Shown: positions 1 through 8,015 of the stretch, one piece after another
How positions within the stretch are numbered: position 1 is the first letter of the stretch
Layout: each line of letters begins with the position of its first letter
Source: Lachnospiraceae bacterium
GTDB taxonomy: Bacteria > Bacillota > Clostridia > Lachnospirales > Lachnospiraceae
Length of the DNA: 44,680 nt
Assembly: GCA_900770225.1 (NCBI GenBank)
Contig: CAAGJU010000335.1
Span: forward strand, 1 to 44,680
Direction: 5' to 3'
The notes under the pieces: generated by a model
The model's database searches: none
The model's input: the letters and a program-made list of their open reading frames with translations, nothing else
Told to the model about the DNA's origin: nothing
Translations under genes and position numbers: made by a program

Positions 1-1
1 G

Positions 2-23
2 AAATGGCGTAAATACGCCATTT
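2..23. repeat. Perfect inverted repeat at left edge
   Basis: A ten-base arm (AAATGGCGTA) is followed after two bases by its exact reverse complement. It lies in the 256 bases downstream (in the minus direction) of the IS66 tnpB gene. There is no T-tract, so it is not a clear terminator. I see nothing else recognisable between here and tnpB. Confidence 0.55.
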
Positions 24-256
24 GACGGCATTTCTGCCTTCGTCATTATCACGAAGAAAAACGGTTTCGGGTTGCATTTCGGGTGATACATATATCCCTC
101 AGAAGCGGCTTCAGCCGTTTCCTGTGGGGATGTAAGACCCCGGTCAGCCATGGGCAGTACGCTGAAAACGTATCTCTCAATGGCCGGTATTTATTGAAAA
201 CAAAGGCTTTTTCAGGCATTTTTGCATCTGAAAAAATCTCTGTTTTGCACAACAGA

Positions 257-616
257 TCAGCTGATGCTTGAGCTTTTACACGGCTGTATTGAGGATTTCT
301 CGATGACGTGAAATCCTTCCATCAGCTTATGGAACTCCTGACGGGTCATCCGTTCTACATCCTGAGAATTCCGCGGCCACTGGAAGTGTCCGTTCTCAAT
401 CCTCTTATAAAGGAGCAGATACCCGTCTCCTTCCCATACGAGTCCCTTGATGCGGTCACTTCTCCGGCCGCAGAAGAGGAACAGGGTGCCTTCTTCGAAA
501 GGATCCATGCCAAACTGGAACTGTATCAGTTTGGCCAAGCCGTCGATCCCGAACCGAAGGTCAGTATATCCCGAACGGATATATACTTTCCTGAATTCGT
601 TTGTGTTACGAAGCAT
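257..616 (-). CDS. tnpB: IS66-family accessory protein TnpB
   Basis: A 119-residue protein of the IS66 Orf2/TnpB family, an accessory protein that IS66 elements need for transposition and whose biochemical role is poorly defined. The sequence shows the family hallmarks: RSGYTDLRFGIDGLA near the N terminus, then LFLFCGRRSDRIKGLVWEGDGYLLLYKR in pieces, and a WPR segment. Length is normal for TnpB. Its start overlaps the end of tnpA by 11 bases, so the two are translationally coupled, as is usual in these elements. The large DDE transposase TnpC, normally next on this strand, is not recognisable in the 256 bases left of the gene; it is either beyond the window edge or lost. Confidence 0.9.
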   Translation of the reverse strand: MLRNTNEFRKVYIRSGYTDLRFGIDGLAKLIQFQFGMDPFEEGTLFLFCGRRSDRIKGLVWEGDGYLLLYKRIENGHFQWPRNSQDVERMTRQEFHKLMEGFHVIEKSSIQPCKSSSIS

Positions 617-971
617 GCGTCAGCACCTCCCTCAGGAGAGAAAGGATGCCTTCAGATGCATTGTTACTTACCTCGATCACCAGATCGTTCTTTGTGATCC
701 GCAGTGCGGTATCATCAGTGGAAACGGGCTGGTTATTGCTTACCGCATCCGGAATAGCGACAAAGCCTGTATCCGGAGAAACAGCCTTCTGTTCAGGTGC
801 ATGGATTTCAGCCAGTGCCTGGCGGCGCAGCTTCTTCAGATGGTAGTAGTATGCGTACTTGCCAATGTTTTGCTGGTGACACCATTCATCAACAGTAAGG
901 CCGCTGTTTATGCGGTCCTGGATTAACGCCGCCCATTGCTGATCACGTACCTTCATGATTTCAGAATCCAT
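606..971 (-). CDS. tnpA: IS66-family accessory protein TnpA
   Basis: A 121-residue protein of the IS66 Orf1/TnpA type: an N-terminal helix-turn-helix-like segment (WAALIQDRINSGLTVDEWC, then a YAYYYHLKKLR stretch) followed by a variable middle and a C-terminal strand region (ITKNDLVIEV). It probably binds DNA during transposition of the element. An AAGGAGG ribosome site lies about ten bases before the ATG at 971. It is the first gene of a tnpA-tnpB pair. I could not find convincing IS66 terminal repeats between here and vapB, so the outer end of the element is not defined. Confidence 0.88.
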   Translation of the reverse strand: MDSEIMKVRDQQWAALIQDRINSGLTVDEWCHQQNIGKYAYYYHLKKLRRQALAEIHAPEQKAVSPDTGFVAIPDAVSNNQPVSTDDTALRITKNDLVIEVSNNASEGILSLLREVLTHAS

Positions 972-1164
972 AGGTGATCTGCCTCCTTGTGGCCAGAAGT
1001 GTGAAAACTGTGAGAAAATGCCAACTTTTAACTATGCTGACTTTTGGCAGTTTTCGCAACTGAATTGTCACCTTATTTTCTCAGGATTCGGTATCATTGG
1101 GAAGGTACCGACTATTTACCACTTACGATTTTCGTCTCACTCACAGAAAGATGAATTCGCAACA

Positions 1165-1193
1165 TTGGCATTCCTACTGATTGAGATTATAAT
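1165..1193 (+). promoter_or_regulatory. Promoter of vapBC
   Basis: TTGGCA at 1165-1170 and TATAAT at 1188-1193 are separated by 17 bases, a good sigma-A promoter. It sits just upstream of an inverted repeat that may be the toxin-antitoxin operator, as expected for an autoregulated vapBC operon. Confidence 0.75.
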
Positions 1194-1195
1194 GT

Positions 1196-1216
1196 ATGTA
1201 CATATAGTGTGTACAT
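1196..1216. promoter_or_regulatory. Palindromic operator candidate of vapBC
   Basis: ATGTACA at 1196-1202 and TGTACAT at 1210-1216 form a perfect seven-base inverted repeat around a seven-base centre, directly after the -10 box. VapB antitoxins with AbrB-like folds usually bind such palindromes to repress their own operon. The site also covers two possible earlier start codons (GTG 1209, ATG 1215), which argues that translation begins further down at 1233. Confidence 0.65.
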
Positions 1217-1232
1217 GGGAAAGGAGGCTACT

Positions 1233-1469
1233 GTGTTAAAGACTCGTGTTTTCCAAAATGGTAACAGTCAGGCTTTGCGTATTCCACAGGAATTAAGAAC
1301 CGACAACCATGAGTATTATATTCAGAAAGTTGGGGAGGCTTTTATTGCTTATCCTACGGAGGATCCATGGGCAACTGTCAGGCAGGTGATCGGTACTTTT
1401 CCGGATGATTTTATGGAGGATCGAAACCAGCCTTCTGTTTCTGACGAGCCAACGCGGGAGGAGCTGTAA
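1233..1469 (+). CDS. vapB: VapB antitoxin (AbrB/MazE-like)
   Basis: Antitoxin of a VapBC pair, about 78 residues. The N-terminal part (VFQNGNSQALRIPQELR) is the SpoVT/AbrB-type DNA-binding fold found in VapB and MazE antitoxins; the acidic C terminus would wrap around the toxin. I chose the GTG at 1233 because AAAGGAGG at 1220-1227 lies five bases before it, whereas earlier in-frame starts fall inside the operator palindrome. The stop codon overlaps the toxin start by one base (TAATG), so toxin translation is coupled to antitoxin synthesis. Expected role: neutralise VapC and, alone or with VapC, repress the operon. Confidence 0.9.
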   Translation: MLKTRVFQNGNSQALRIPQELRTDNHEYYIQKVGEAFIAYPTEDPWATVRQVIGTFPDDFMEDRNQPSVSDEPTREEL

Positions 1470-1876
1470 TGTATCTGCTGGATACAAATGTCTGTGTTTA
1501 TTTTATGAAAAATTCCTATCCTGCGCTGACCCGACGGTTCCTGTCTTATGATCCTTCAGAACTGCTGATTTCTTCTATTACAGTTTTCGAACTGGAGTAT
1601 GGTGCGTCAAAAAGCCGGTGGGGTGAGAAAACGCATAATAATATGCTTTTGTTCCTCGCTCCATTCACGATTCTTCCGTTTACGGAAGATGATGCTTTTA
1701 TAGCAGGAAAAATTCGCGGGTTACTTGAGGGTCAGGGGCAGAAAATAGGATCCTATGATCTGCTGATTGCTTCGCAGGGACTCATGAGAAATCTTACGGT
1801 TATCACTCACAATACAGGAGAATTCAATCGTGTTCCGGGTCTTCGTGTTGAAGACTGGGTGCCTGCGGAGCAATAA
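1469..1876 (+). CDS. vapC: VapC toxin, PIN-domain ribonuclease
   Basis: A 135-residue PIN-domain protein, full length for a VapC. Acidic and polar residues expected for metal binding are in place: Asp5 in YLLDTN, Glu41 in VFELEYG, Asp97 in GSYDLLIA, and Asn115 in the THNTGEF motif, followed by RVPGLRVEDW. The ending closely resembles the enteric MvpT/VapC branch, whose known members cut initiator tRNA; that substrate is an inference here. The gene overlaps vapB by one base and is followed by a perfect inverted repeat at 1922-1960. Confidence 0.92.
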   Translation: MYLLDTNVCVYFMKNSYPALTRRFLSYDPSELLISSITVFELEYGASKSRWGEKTHNNMLLFLAPFTILPFTEDDAFIAGKIRGLLEGQGQKIGSYDLLIASQGLMRNLTVITHNTGEFNRVPGLRVEDWVPAEQ

Positions 1877-1921
1877 AAATGGAGAATCCCTGAGATCATC
1901 AGCTGATTTCAGTATTTTTGT

Positions 1922-1985
1922 GATAACAGGATCGCGAGAGCGCGTAGCGATCCTGTTATCATACTTATGACACCCGCATCGTAAC
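1922..1985 (+). repeat. Interspersed repeat family R2, copy a
   Basis: GATAACAGGATCGC at 1922-1935 pairs perfectly with GCGATCCTGTTATC at 1947-1960 around an 11-base loop, followed by a conserved tail beginning ATCATACTTATGACACCC. The tail recurs at 17050-17074, and both the tail and the GGATCGC/GCGATCC stem recur, reversed, at 44547-44607. It lies after vapC; there is no T-tract, so it is a structured repeat rather than a standard terminator. Confidence 0.75.
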
Positions 1986-1989
1986 ATAA

Positions 1990-2053
1990 AAGAGTAATAA
2001 AGAGTAATATAGAAGAGTAATACAGAAGAGTAATACAGAAGAGTAATACAGAA
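1990..2053. repeat. 13-bp tandem repeat, about five copies
   Basis: Degenerate units of AAGAGTAATACAG run from the R2 repeat up to the ribosome site of the iminopeptidase gene. The last three units are identical. The array lies in the probable 5' leader and spacing could vary between strains. Confidence 0.8.
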
Positions 2054-2078
2054 GAAATTACTACGGAGGAACTGAATC

Positions 2079-3005
2079 ATGATCGATCATGCGGATTATT
2101 ACCTGAAAACAGAAGACGGTCAGGAACTGGCCATTTATGAGAGAGGTGACAGCAGCATGCCTGCCGTCATTTATATGCACGGCGGGCCCGGCGCCGGCAT
2201 GAATGAAGAGGATTTCAACTTCTTTGATCTGAAGAAGTGGCATGTCATTGCTTTTGACCAGAGGGGCTGTGCGAATTCCCGTCCGTTCGGCACACTGAAA
2301 AATAATCTGGTGCCCGACGGCGTCGCCGACATCGAGATGATTCGTGAGCACTGCGGTGTGGAGAAGTGGATCGTCTTCGGCGGGAGCTACGGGTCAACAC
2401 TGGCGCTGTCCTATGCCATTGCACATCCGGACCGCACGGAAGGCCTTGTCCTGCGCGGCGTCTGGCTCGCGAGAAAGAAGGACAGGGACTGGTCCTTCGA
2501 AGAGGGCGGCGCCAGCCTGTTTCACCCGGATACGTTTGAAGCCTACAGAGACTTTATCCCGGAGAACGAACGGGGCAGTCTCGTGCAGGCGTACTATCGG
2601 ATTTTTCTGTCGGATGATGAAGACAGGAAAAAGCAGGCGTGCAAGGTCTGGGCGAGCTGGGAGGATTCTCTGATCACACTCCGGCCGTTCGCTATTCCCG
2701 AAGAGGTGACGAGCTATGATCTGTCGAGTGCGCTGCTCGAGTGCCACTTTATGGCCAACAATATGGGCTGGGATGATGACGACTATATCATGAAGCATGT
2801 GGACAGAATCCGTGACATCCCTACGTGGATCGTCCAGGGACGCTATGATCAGGACTGCCCGCCAATCGAGGCCTGGGAGCTGAAAAATGAACTGCGGGAT
2901 GTCCGCAGATTCATTCTCAACGAGGCAACGGGTCATCTGTCACATGAGCCGGAGAATGAGCGCGCCCTGAAAGAAGTCATGAATGAGATCGCGGATGCGC
3001 GATAA
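2079..3005 (+). CDS. pip: Proline iminopeptidase (S33 alpha/beta hydrolase)
   Basis: A 308-residue cytosolic aminopeptidase that removes N-terminal proline from short peptides. It has the S33 signatures in order: HGGPGAG near residue 35 (oxyanion region), FDQRGCANS near residue 60, the nucleophile elbow GGSYGST with Ser103, a late YDQDCPP carrying the probable catalytic Asp, and GHLSHEPEN carrying the His. Length fits the family. An ACGGAGG ribosome site lies close to the ATG. It appears to be a single gene: the upstream leader is an AGTAATAC repeat array and the 3' end runs into a 34-bp tandem array that includes the stop codon. Confidence 0.88.
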   Translation: MIDHADYYLKTEDGQELAIYERGDSSMPAVIYMHGGPGAGMNEEDFNFFDLKKWHVIAFDQRGCANSRPFGTLKNNLVPDGVADIEMIREHCGVEKWIVFGGSYGSTLALSYAIAHPDRTEGLVLRGVWLARKKDRDWSFEEGGASLFHPDTFEAYRDFIPENERGSLVQAYYRIFLSDDEDRKKQACKVWASWEDSLITLRPFAIPEEVTSYDLSSALLECHFMANNMGWDDDDYIMKHVDRIRDIPTWIVQGRYDQDCPPIEAWELKNELRDVRRFILNEATGHLSHEPENERALKEVMNEIADAR

Positions 3006-3105
3006 AAAAGTCATGAACGAGATCGCGGGTGCGCGATAAAGAAGTCATGAACGAGATCACGGATGCGCGATAAAGAAGTCATGAACGAGATCGCGGATGC
3101 GCGAT
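2970..3105. repeat. 34-bp tandem repeat, four copies
   Basis: Units begin at 2970, 3004, 3038 and 3072 and are nearly identical (core AAGTCATGAACGAGATCGCG). The first unit is the 3' end of the iminopeptidase gene including its stop codon; the other three extend beyond it. Since 34 is not a multiple of three, the extra copies cannot lengthen the protein in frame. They look like slippage or recombination duplicates of the gene end. Confidence 0.92.
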
Positions 3106-3173
3106 CCTGAGCTTGTGAGATGATTTTCTGCTGAAAACTACTGAAAACAGATACTACCGTAAAAGGAGCAGTG

Positions 3174-4166
3174 ATGAAAAAAACGGATCTGATCACCGGC
3201 GTCCTCGGCGCTGGGAAAACGACTTTTATCACATCTTATGCGCGTCACATGGCGGAGAAGGGCGGGCCGGTGTGCCTGATCGCCAATGATTACGGGGCGA
3301 TCAGCGTGGACAGGGCGCTTCTGGAGGAAAAACTCGGCGATCTGTGTGACATTGAGATGGTCGTTGCCGGCGATCCGGACTGTCAGAGAAGGCGGTTTAG
3401 GACCAAGCTGATCTCCATGGGGATGCTCGGTTATGAACGCGTGATCGTGGAGCCATCAGGCGTTTTTGACACAGAGGAATTTTACAATATCCTTTATGAT
3501 GATCCGATCAGCTCCTGGTATGAGATCGGCAACGTGATCTCCATCGTTCCGGCGGACATCCCGGAGGAGCTTCCGGAGAGCTCGGAATACCTGCTGGCGG
3601 ATCAGGCGGCGACCGCCGGTCTGATCGTGGTATCAAAGGTGCACGATAAGGATCTCCGGGATATTCCGGGAACCGTGGAGCGGATCCGCAGGCGGCTGCA
3701 GCGTGCAGGCGAAAAATTCCACTGTACGAGGGACTTTCTGACGGCTCCTGTGCTGGTGAGAAAGTGGGAGGATTTCACGGAAGAAGACTGGGACAGGATC
3801 GAACAGGCCGGGCGTGTCTCCGCGGACATGGTCCGCATGCATTTCGTCGAGGACGGAAGCTTTCAGAGCCTGTTTTATTTCCATGTGAACCGGTCGGAGG
3901 CGGACATGCGGGCTCTGGCGGCTGAACTCTTGACGAACCGGGACAGGTTCGGACAGGTGATCCGGATCAAGGGATTTTTCCACGATACGGAGACGAATGC
4001 CTGGATGAGTCTGAATGCAACAGCCGAAAAGACGGAGATCCTGCCGTCCGCAGCAAAGAAAAATGACCGCGAAGAGGTCATTATCGTCGTTGGCGGGCAG
4101 ATGAATGAAAAAGCGATAGGTGAGGCATTCGGGGAGACACGGAGTGTGACGGACTATTCCATCTGA
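3174..4166 (+). CDS. CobW/G3E-like P-loop GTPase
   Basis: A 330-residue P-loop protein resembling the G3E (COG0523) family of metallochaperone GTPases. Visible motifs: Walker A GVLGAGKTT near residue 10, IANDYGAISVD (switch-like), VEPSG near residue 95 in place of the family's E-P-(S/T)-G, and VSKVHDKD where NKxD is expected. The metal-binding CxCC motif is absent: the matching place reads AGDPDCQRRRF with one cysteine. The C-terminal half is divergent with no His-rich stretch. I chose ATG 3174, five bases after GGAG, rather than GTG 3171. The function is probably GTP-dependent but not demonstrably metal delivery. Confidence 0.7.
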   Translation: MKKTDLITGVLGAGKTTFITSYARHMAEKGGPVCLIANDYGAISVDRALLEEKLGDLCDIEMVVAGDPDCQRRRFRTKLISMGMLGYERVIVEPSGVFDTEEFYNILYDDPISSWYEIGNVISIVPADIPEELPESSEYLLADQAATAGLIVVSKVHDKDLRDIPGTVERIRRRLQRAGEKFHCTRDFLTAPVLVRKWEDFTEEDWDRIEQAGRVSADMVRMHFVEDGSFQSLFYFHVNRSEADMRALAAELLTNRDRFGQVIRIKGFFHDTETNAWMSLNATAEKTEILPSAAKKNDREEVIIVVGGQMNEKAIGEAFGETRSVTDYSI

Positions 4167-4187
4167 CAGATACATTTTCTGTGAGCT

Positions 4188-5168
4188 TCAGGCGATGTCT
4201 CCTGTAGCTGAACCGGTGAGCACTGGCTCTTCCTCGCGGTTCCGGAAGATGAGGAGCGCTGCGGCAATCCAGATGGCTGCGCCGACAGCTGTCTCAAGAG
4301 GGTACAGCCAGGCGTTCGGCCATGGCGCAAGCAGTGCCAGAAAAAGAATCGCACCGGCCGGGGGGAACCACACGTGCAGGCGGTCCCAGACAGTGATCAG
4401 GACAACAAAGCCGATAGCGGCTGCCAGCGTTTTTGAAATCATGCCGGCTTCTGCGGCGTTTCGCGCGACAGCGCCTGTCAGTGACGCAAGGGTGAGGCAG
4501 AGCCACGTGCGCACGGGCTTTGTCCTCAGAGGGCTGTCTGTGTGCGTCAGTTCAACAAATGCCACGAGCAGCGGCGGGACAGCCATAAAGGACATGCCTG
4601 CAGCGTACAGAGGGCAGGCAATGGCGCAGAGCACGGCACAGCGGAGAAGCCATGTGAGGGCAGTTTCTTTCGTCAGTTTATTTTTTCTGAACCGGATCGG
4701 CTCCCGGATCTGGTGACGCTCAAGCACGATCTGTCCGATGATAATCAGGGCAATCAGGGCGCAGACGGCAATCGGATAAACCGGCGTATCTGTCGAGAGG
4801 AGCATTGGCAGGACAGCGGCGGAAAACATCGGTGCCATTTCCGCGCCGGTGATCATCATCATGACTGCGCAGAAAGCGAAGCCGAGCGGGGCCCTCGCTG
4901 CGAGCGGCCAGGAGGAAAGCGTCAGATTGATCACGACGCCAAAGACGGCTCCTGTGCTCATCAGAAGGAACATGCGCTTCCGGTCAACGTTCCACGCCTG
5001 GCGCGGCATGATCCACGCGCCGCAGAGGATGGCGCATACTTCCGGAAAAAGAATTTCGGAGGAGTGCAGAAACTCAGATACAAAAACCATAAGGACGGCC
5101 AGGATCCCGGAAAGAATGACGGGCATCCGGCGGCTGCTGAATGACAATTCGCTCTTCGCGTTCTGCAT
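4188..5168 (-). CDS. Multi-pass membrane protein, unrecognised
   Basis: A 326-residue very hydrophobic protein with about eight to ten predicted membrane segments, for example VILSGILAVLMVFV, AVCALIALIIIGQIVL and ALLAPWPNAWLYPL. A charged loop (LERHQIREPIRFRKNKLTKE) near the middle splits it into two halves. The layout is loosely reminiscent of HPP-type or aromatic-acid exporter-like membrane proteins, but I do not recognise the family. It converges with the GTPase gene, the two stops being only about 20 bases apart, and diverges from the TerB gene. A GGGGG-containing ribosome site precedes the ATG. Confidence 0.75.
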   Translation of the reverse strand: MQNAKSELSFSSRRMPVILSGILAVLMVFVSEFLHSSEILFPEVCAILCGAWIMPRQAWNVDRKRMFLLMSTGAVFGVVINLTLSSWPLAARAPLGFAFCAVMMMITGAEMAPMFSAAVLPMLLSTDTPVYPIAVCALIALIIIGQIVLERHQIREPIRFRKNKLTKETALTWLLRCAVLCAIACPLYAAGMSFMAVPPLLVAFVELTHTDSPLRTKPVRTWLCLTLASLTGAVARNAAEAGMISKTLAAAIGFVVLITVWDRLHVWFPPAGAILFLALLAPWPNAWLYPLETAVGAAIWIAAALLIFRNREEEPVLTGSATGDIA

Positions 5169-5230
5169 TTTGAAATGGTACCCCCTCTTGCAATTGATAT
5201 TCTTTTAACAATATTTTTCCACAACGGCTT

Positions 5231-5237
5231 TATTATA
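5231..5237 (-). promoter_or_regulatory. -10 box candidate of membrane-protein gene
   Basis: Read on the minus strand this is a perfect TATAAT about 60 bases before the ATG at 5168. No strong -35 hexamer is visible at the usual distance, so only the -10 is marked. Confidence 0.4.
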
Positions 5238-5246
5238 GCGCGCTCC

Positions 5247-5276
5247 CTGTCATATTTCTTCAGAATGTTATACAAT
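5247..5276 (+). promoter_or_regulatory. Weak promoter candidate of TerB gene
   Basis: CTGTCA at 5247-5252 and TACAAT at 5271-5276 with an 18-base spacer, back to back with the membrane-protein promoter. A transcript from here would have a leader of roughly 175 bases to the start at 5460. Confidence 0.35.
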
Positions 5277-5459
5277 TTTCAGATGGAATAAGAGGGCTAA
5301 ACTGACATATTATCAGTGCGGGGCGTGCAGAAGATTTTTGGCAAGACATCAACCAATGTATCCAGTCTGGCATTCGCGCATTCGCGAGCGTGCCGGAGGG
5401 TTTTCCGAAATCAACTGCAGAGACAGAAGCGTGAGCCGTGCCAGCAGGAGAGTGGAGCT

Positions 5460-8003
5460 TTGGAAAAACGGGACAACAATAATGAACAGCAGAATGCCGG
5501 GGGAGTTCGGTTTACCTCCGGGTATCAGGATATTCCGCTGCACTTCAGAGACAGACCGGAGGGCAGGACGATCCCGGATGAGCGGATTAATGGAAGCTCA
5601 GTTGCGCAGGGGCGACCGCACGGCGAGATTGCTCCGAATGAGCGGCCGGATGGTGAGAACGCGTCGAATGAGCGGCCGAATGGTGGGAATGCGTCGAATG
5701 AGCGGCCGGATGGTGAGAATGCGTCGAATGAGCGATTGAACAGTGCGTTTGTGCCGGACTCCGGCTCTGCCGACACGCACAAAAAGAGCGGGGAAGAATG
5801 GCTTGCTGACATTTCGAAAGGCAGGCGGGTCTCCGCAGATGACGAAGCATGCCGCGGACTCAGTGACGAGATGCGGGAAGTGTTGAAGCAGATGTACGCA
5901 GTTTCTTCATCGTATGACCAGGGCTCGCGCTTGGATGCATATATTTTTTATCAGCAGGGCAGGATCGTCTCCGGACTGGAAGATAACTTCCCGGTTCATG
6001 AACGGTATCAGGCGTATTATCCCACCTACAGGTCCATGACGCTTCGACAGCTTAGGCAATATCTGACCTGGCGCACGGCGTGGCGGAAGTTTGAAAAAAC
6101 GATGCTGTCGCGTGAATCTGATACGCGCACGCGGACAGAGCATCAGCTGGATCGGATGGAGGATTCTGCAGGGGAAAAAGCTTCTGCAGACTGGGCAAGG
6201 ATTCTGACAGACGATGCGGGTCAGACATCGGCCTCGCTGTATGCGCAGGGAAGCACCCTGGAAGAAAATGTGACGCGGTATGTAAAGAACAATATCTCCT
6301 TCGCGTATATGCATGCGTATGAGCTCATCAATAACACGGATGACATTCCGGCGGAGGAAGGCTATCGGAAACTGGCAATCCTCTACAGGACATTCGGACA
6401 GCATGATGGCTGGTTCAGAACCCACCTGTGGCGGTGGTTGCGTGATTTTGCCGTTTATTATCAGGTGGATCCGGCCATCACGCTGTCTGAAGATGACGGC
6501 GGACAGGCAGAAGCCATCCATACGCTGGAAGGATATGAGCGATATCTGCGAACCGTATTTGCATGTGGAACTGAATCTGAATCCCGGGAAGAGGTATCCG
6601 AGATGCAAGGTGTAGAGAAGAGGTCCTCAGAAGCTGCGGGAACGGGATATGCGGAGGATGCCTCCAATGCTCCTGTTGAGGAAAAAACTGATGCTAAAGA
6701 TTCGCCGGATACAAATGACGGAGAAAAAATGACTGCAGTGAATGCATCGGACAGACCTGATACTGAGGTACACGACAGGCCGGATTTGCATGCGGTCTTC
6801 CGGGCGATCTGCTGTCTGTCCTCCCGGGATCCCTCGAAATCTCCTTATTACAGGAAACATGCGGAAGATCTGGAGGAGGTCTGCGTCCGTTCTTACGCCG
6901 CAGTCTGCCGCTTCTATATGCAGAACGGCAAACGCATGCTCCTGGAGACGATGTACGGGGGCAAAGACAATTTCCTGTACTACATGTTCCAGACAGCTAT
7001 TTTTTATGACAGGCTGCATTACGACAATTTCTCATGCGCTGCAGATGCGTCCCATGTGTTTGTCTGTCATGATGGCAGATGGACCTGTGAACGGTATCTT
7101 TTTCTGAAGAAGAAAGATCCCTTCCTGGGTGATGTGATGCGTGAGGCGGAGAGAAATCTTCGCGACCTCACAGGCTATACCACAAAGCTCACGAAAAAAA
7201 TCGTCAGCAGCGCGCTGGCTGAGGTGATCGCGCAGACGGTGGAAGTATACCTGCAGGAAAAACGCGAAGCGGCCAGACCCAAAGTGAATATTCAACTGGA
7301 TAAGCTGGGAGAGATCCGCCAGAATGCGGCGCATACCAGAAATCAGCTGATCGTGGACGACGCTGAATTTGTCGATCCGATCGCAGTCCTGCACACCGGG
7401 GCAAATACAATGTCTGCCGGTCACAGTTCGGATATAACTTCAGTCATGACTTCAGGGATAACATCTGATATAACTTCAGCCATGACTTCAGGGATAACTT
7501 CTGACACAACTTCAGTCATGACTTCAGGGATAACTTCTGACACAACTTCAGCCATGACCTCAGGCATAACTTCAGGCAGAACTGCTGACAGACCTTCAGA
7601 AAGAACTTCAGATATAAGTTCTGATTTGAAAAATGAGCCCTCGAAGGAGAATGCTCGAAACATACCGGCGGGAGATAATAGGACTTCGGACCGTGCAGAT
7701 GGTGGTTTCCTGACGTTGGCACAGGAAGAGATGGATAGCAGCGATATGACATCGGCGCAGGCAGAGTCGGATGGTGGTGTTCTCACGCCGGCGCAGAAAG
7801 ATTTTCTCCGCGTGCTGCTGGCAGGAGGAGACGGAAAGGCGTATGTTCATGCGCACCCGGAACTCGGCTCCGTGTCCCTGCTGGCGGATGATATCAACGA
7901 AGCATTGTTTGATCAGATCGGTGACACCGTGATCGAAGTGGACGGTGACACACCGACGCTGATCGCGGATTATCGCGAAGACGTGGAGAACTGCTGCCAC
8001 TGA
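5460..8003 (+). CDS. TerB_N/TerB_C domain protein
   Basis: A large (about 847-residue) protein with both parts of the TerB_N/TerB_C architecture. TerB_N is marked by YPTYRSMTLRQLRQYLTW; TerB_C by the C-terminal LLADDINEALFDQIGD and IADYREDV. These families are known from gene sets with helicases and P-loop ATPases, thought to act in DNA processing or stress and phage defence; both partners follow here on the opposite strand. Two repeat tracts lie in linkers: decapeptides NERPDGENAS before TerB_N and 12-mers ITSDTTSVMTSG before the C-terminal part. I chose TTG 5460, nine bases after AGGAG. The frame stays open to GTP-strand GTG 5316, but that start has no ribosome site. Confidence 0.8.
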   Translation: MEKRDNNNEQQNAGGVRFTSGYQDIPLHFRDRPEGRTIPDERINGSSVAQGRPHGEIAPNERPDGENASNERPNGGNASNERPDGENASNERLNSAFVPDSGSADTHKKSGEEWLADISKGRRVSADDEACRGLSDEMREVLKQMYAVSSSYDQGSRLDAYIFYQQGRIVSGLEDNFPVHERYQAYYPTYRSMTLRQLRQYLTWRTAWRKFEKTMLSRESDTRTRTEHQLDRMEDSAGEKASADWARILTDDAGQTSASLYAQGSTLEENVTRYVKNNISFAYMHAYELINNTDDIPAEEGYRKLAILYRTFGQHDGWFRTHLWRWLRDFAVYYQVDPAITLSEDDGGQAEAIHTLEGYERYLRTVFACGTESESREEVSEMQGVEKRSSEAAGTGYAEDASNAPVEEKTDAKDSPDTNDGEKMTAVNASDRPDTEVHDRPDLHAVFRAICCLSSRDPSKSPYYRKHAEDLEEVCVRSYAAVCRFYMQNGKRMLLETMYGGKDNFLYYMFQTAIFYDRLHYDNFSCAADASHVFVCHDGRWTCERYLFLKKKDPFLGDVMREAERNLRDLTGYTTKLTKKIVSSALAEVIAQTVEVYLQEKREAARPKVNIQLDKLGEIRQNAAHTRNQLIVDDAEFVDPIAVLHTGANTMSAGHSSDITSVMTSGITSDITSAMTSGITSDTTSVMTSGITSDTTSAMTSGITSGRTADRPSERTSDISSDLKNEPSKENARNIPAGDNRTSDRADGGFLTLAQEEMDSSDMTSAQAESDGGVLTPAQKDFLRVLLAGGDGKAYVHAHPELGSVSLLADDINEALFDQIGDTVIEVDGDTPTLIADYREDVENCCH
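5636..5745 (+). repeat. In-frame 30-bp tandem repeat in TerB gene
   Basis: Three full units start at 5636, 5666 and 5696, with a partial fourth, encoding the decapeptide NERPDGENAS with small changes. More degenerate relatives extend upstream. The tract sits in the hydrophilic N-terminal linker, before the TerB_N domain. Confidence 0.85.
7431..7574 (+). repeat. In-frame 36-bp tandem repeat in TerB gene
   Basis: Four 36-bp units starting at 7431, 7467, 7503 and 7539 encode 12-residue Thr/Ser-rich units (such as DTTSVMTSGITS), followed by decayed copies up to about 7620. They form a flexible linker between the helical middle region and the C-terminal TerB_C end. Confidence 0.88.
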
Positions 8004-8015
8004 TTTTTTATACGC

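Noticed and set aside
49..252. A 67-codon minus-strand frame after tnpB, considered as the start of an IS66 TnpC
   Set aside because: It lacks the leucine-zipper and coiled-coil start of TnpC and ends after 67 codons.
972..1164. IS66 terminal inverted repeat at the right end of the IS remnant
   Set aside because: Only a modest AAAATGCCAA/TTGGCAGTTTT inverted pair is seen, not the usual IS66 end.
5316..5459. N-terminal extension of the TerB gene from GTG 5316
   Set aside because: No ribosome site before 5316 and an Arg/Cys-rich translation unlike the rest; TTG 5460 has AGGAG at good spacing. Kept as an alternative.
7431..7574. CRISPR-like 36-bp repeats
   Set aside because: The repeats are head to tail without spacers and are in frame within a coding gene.
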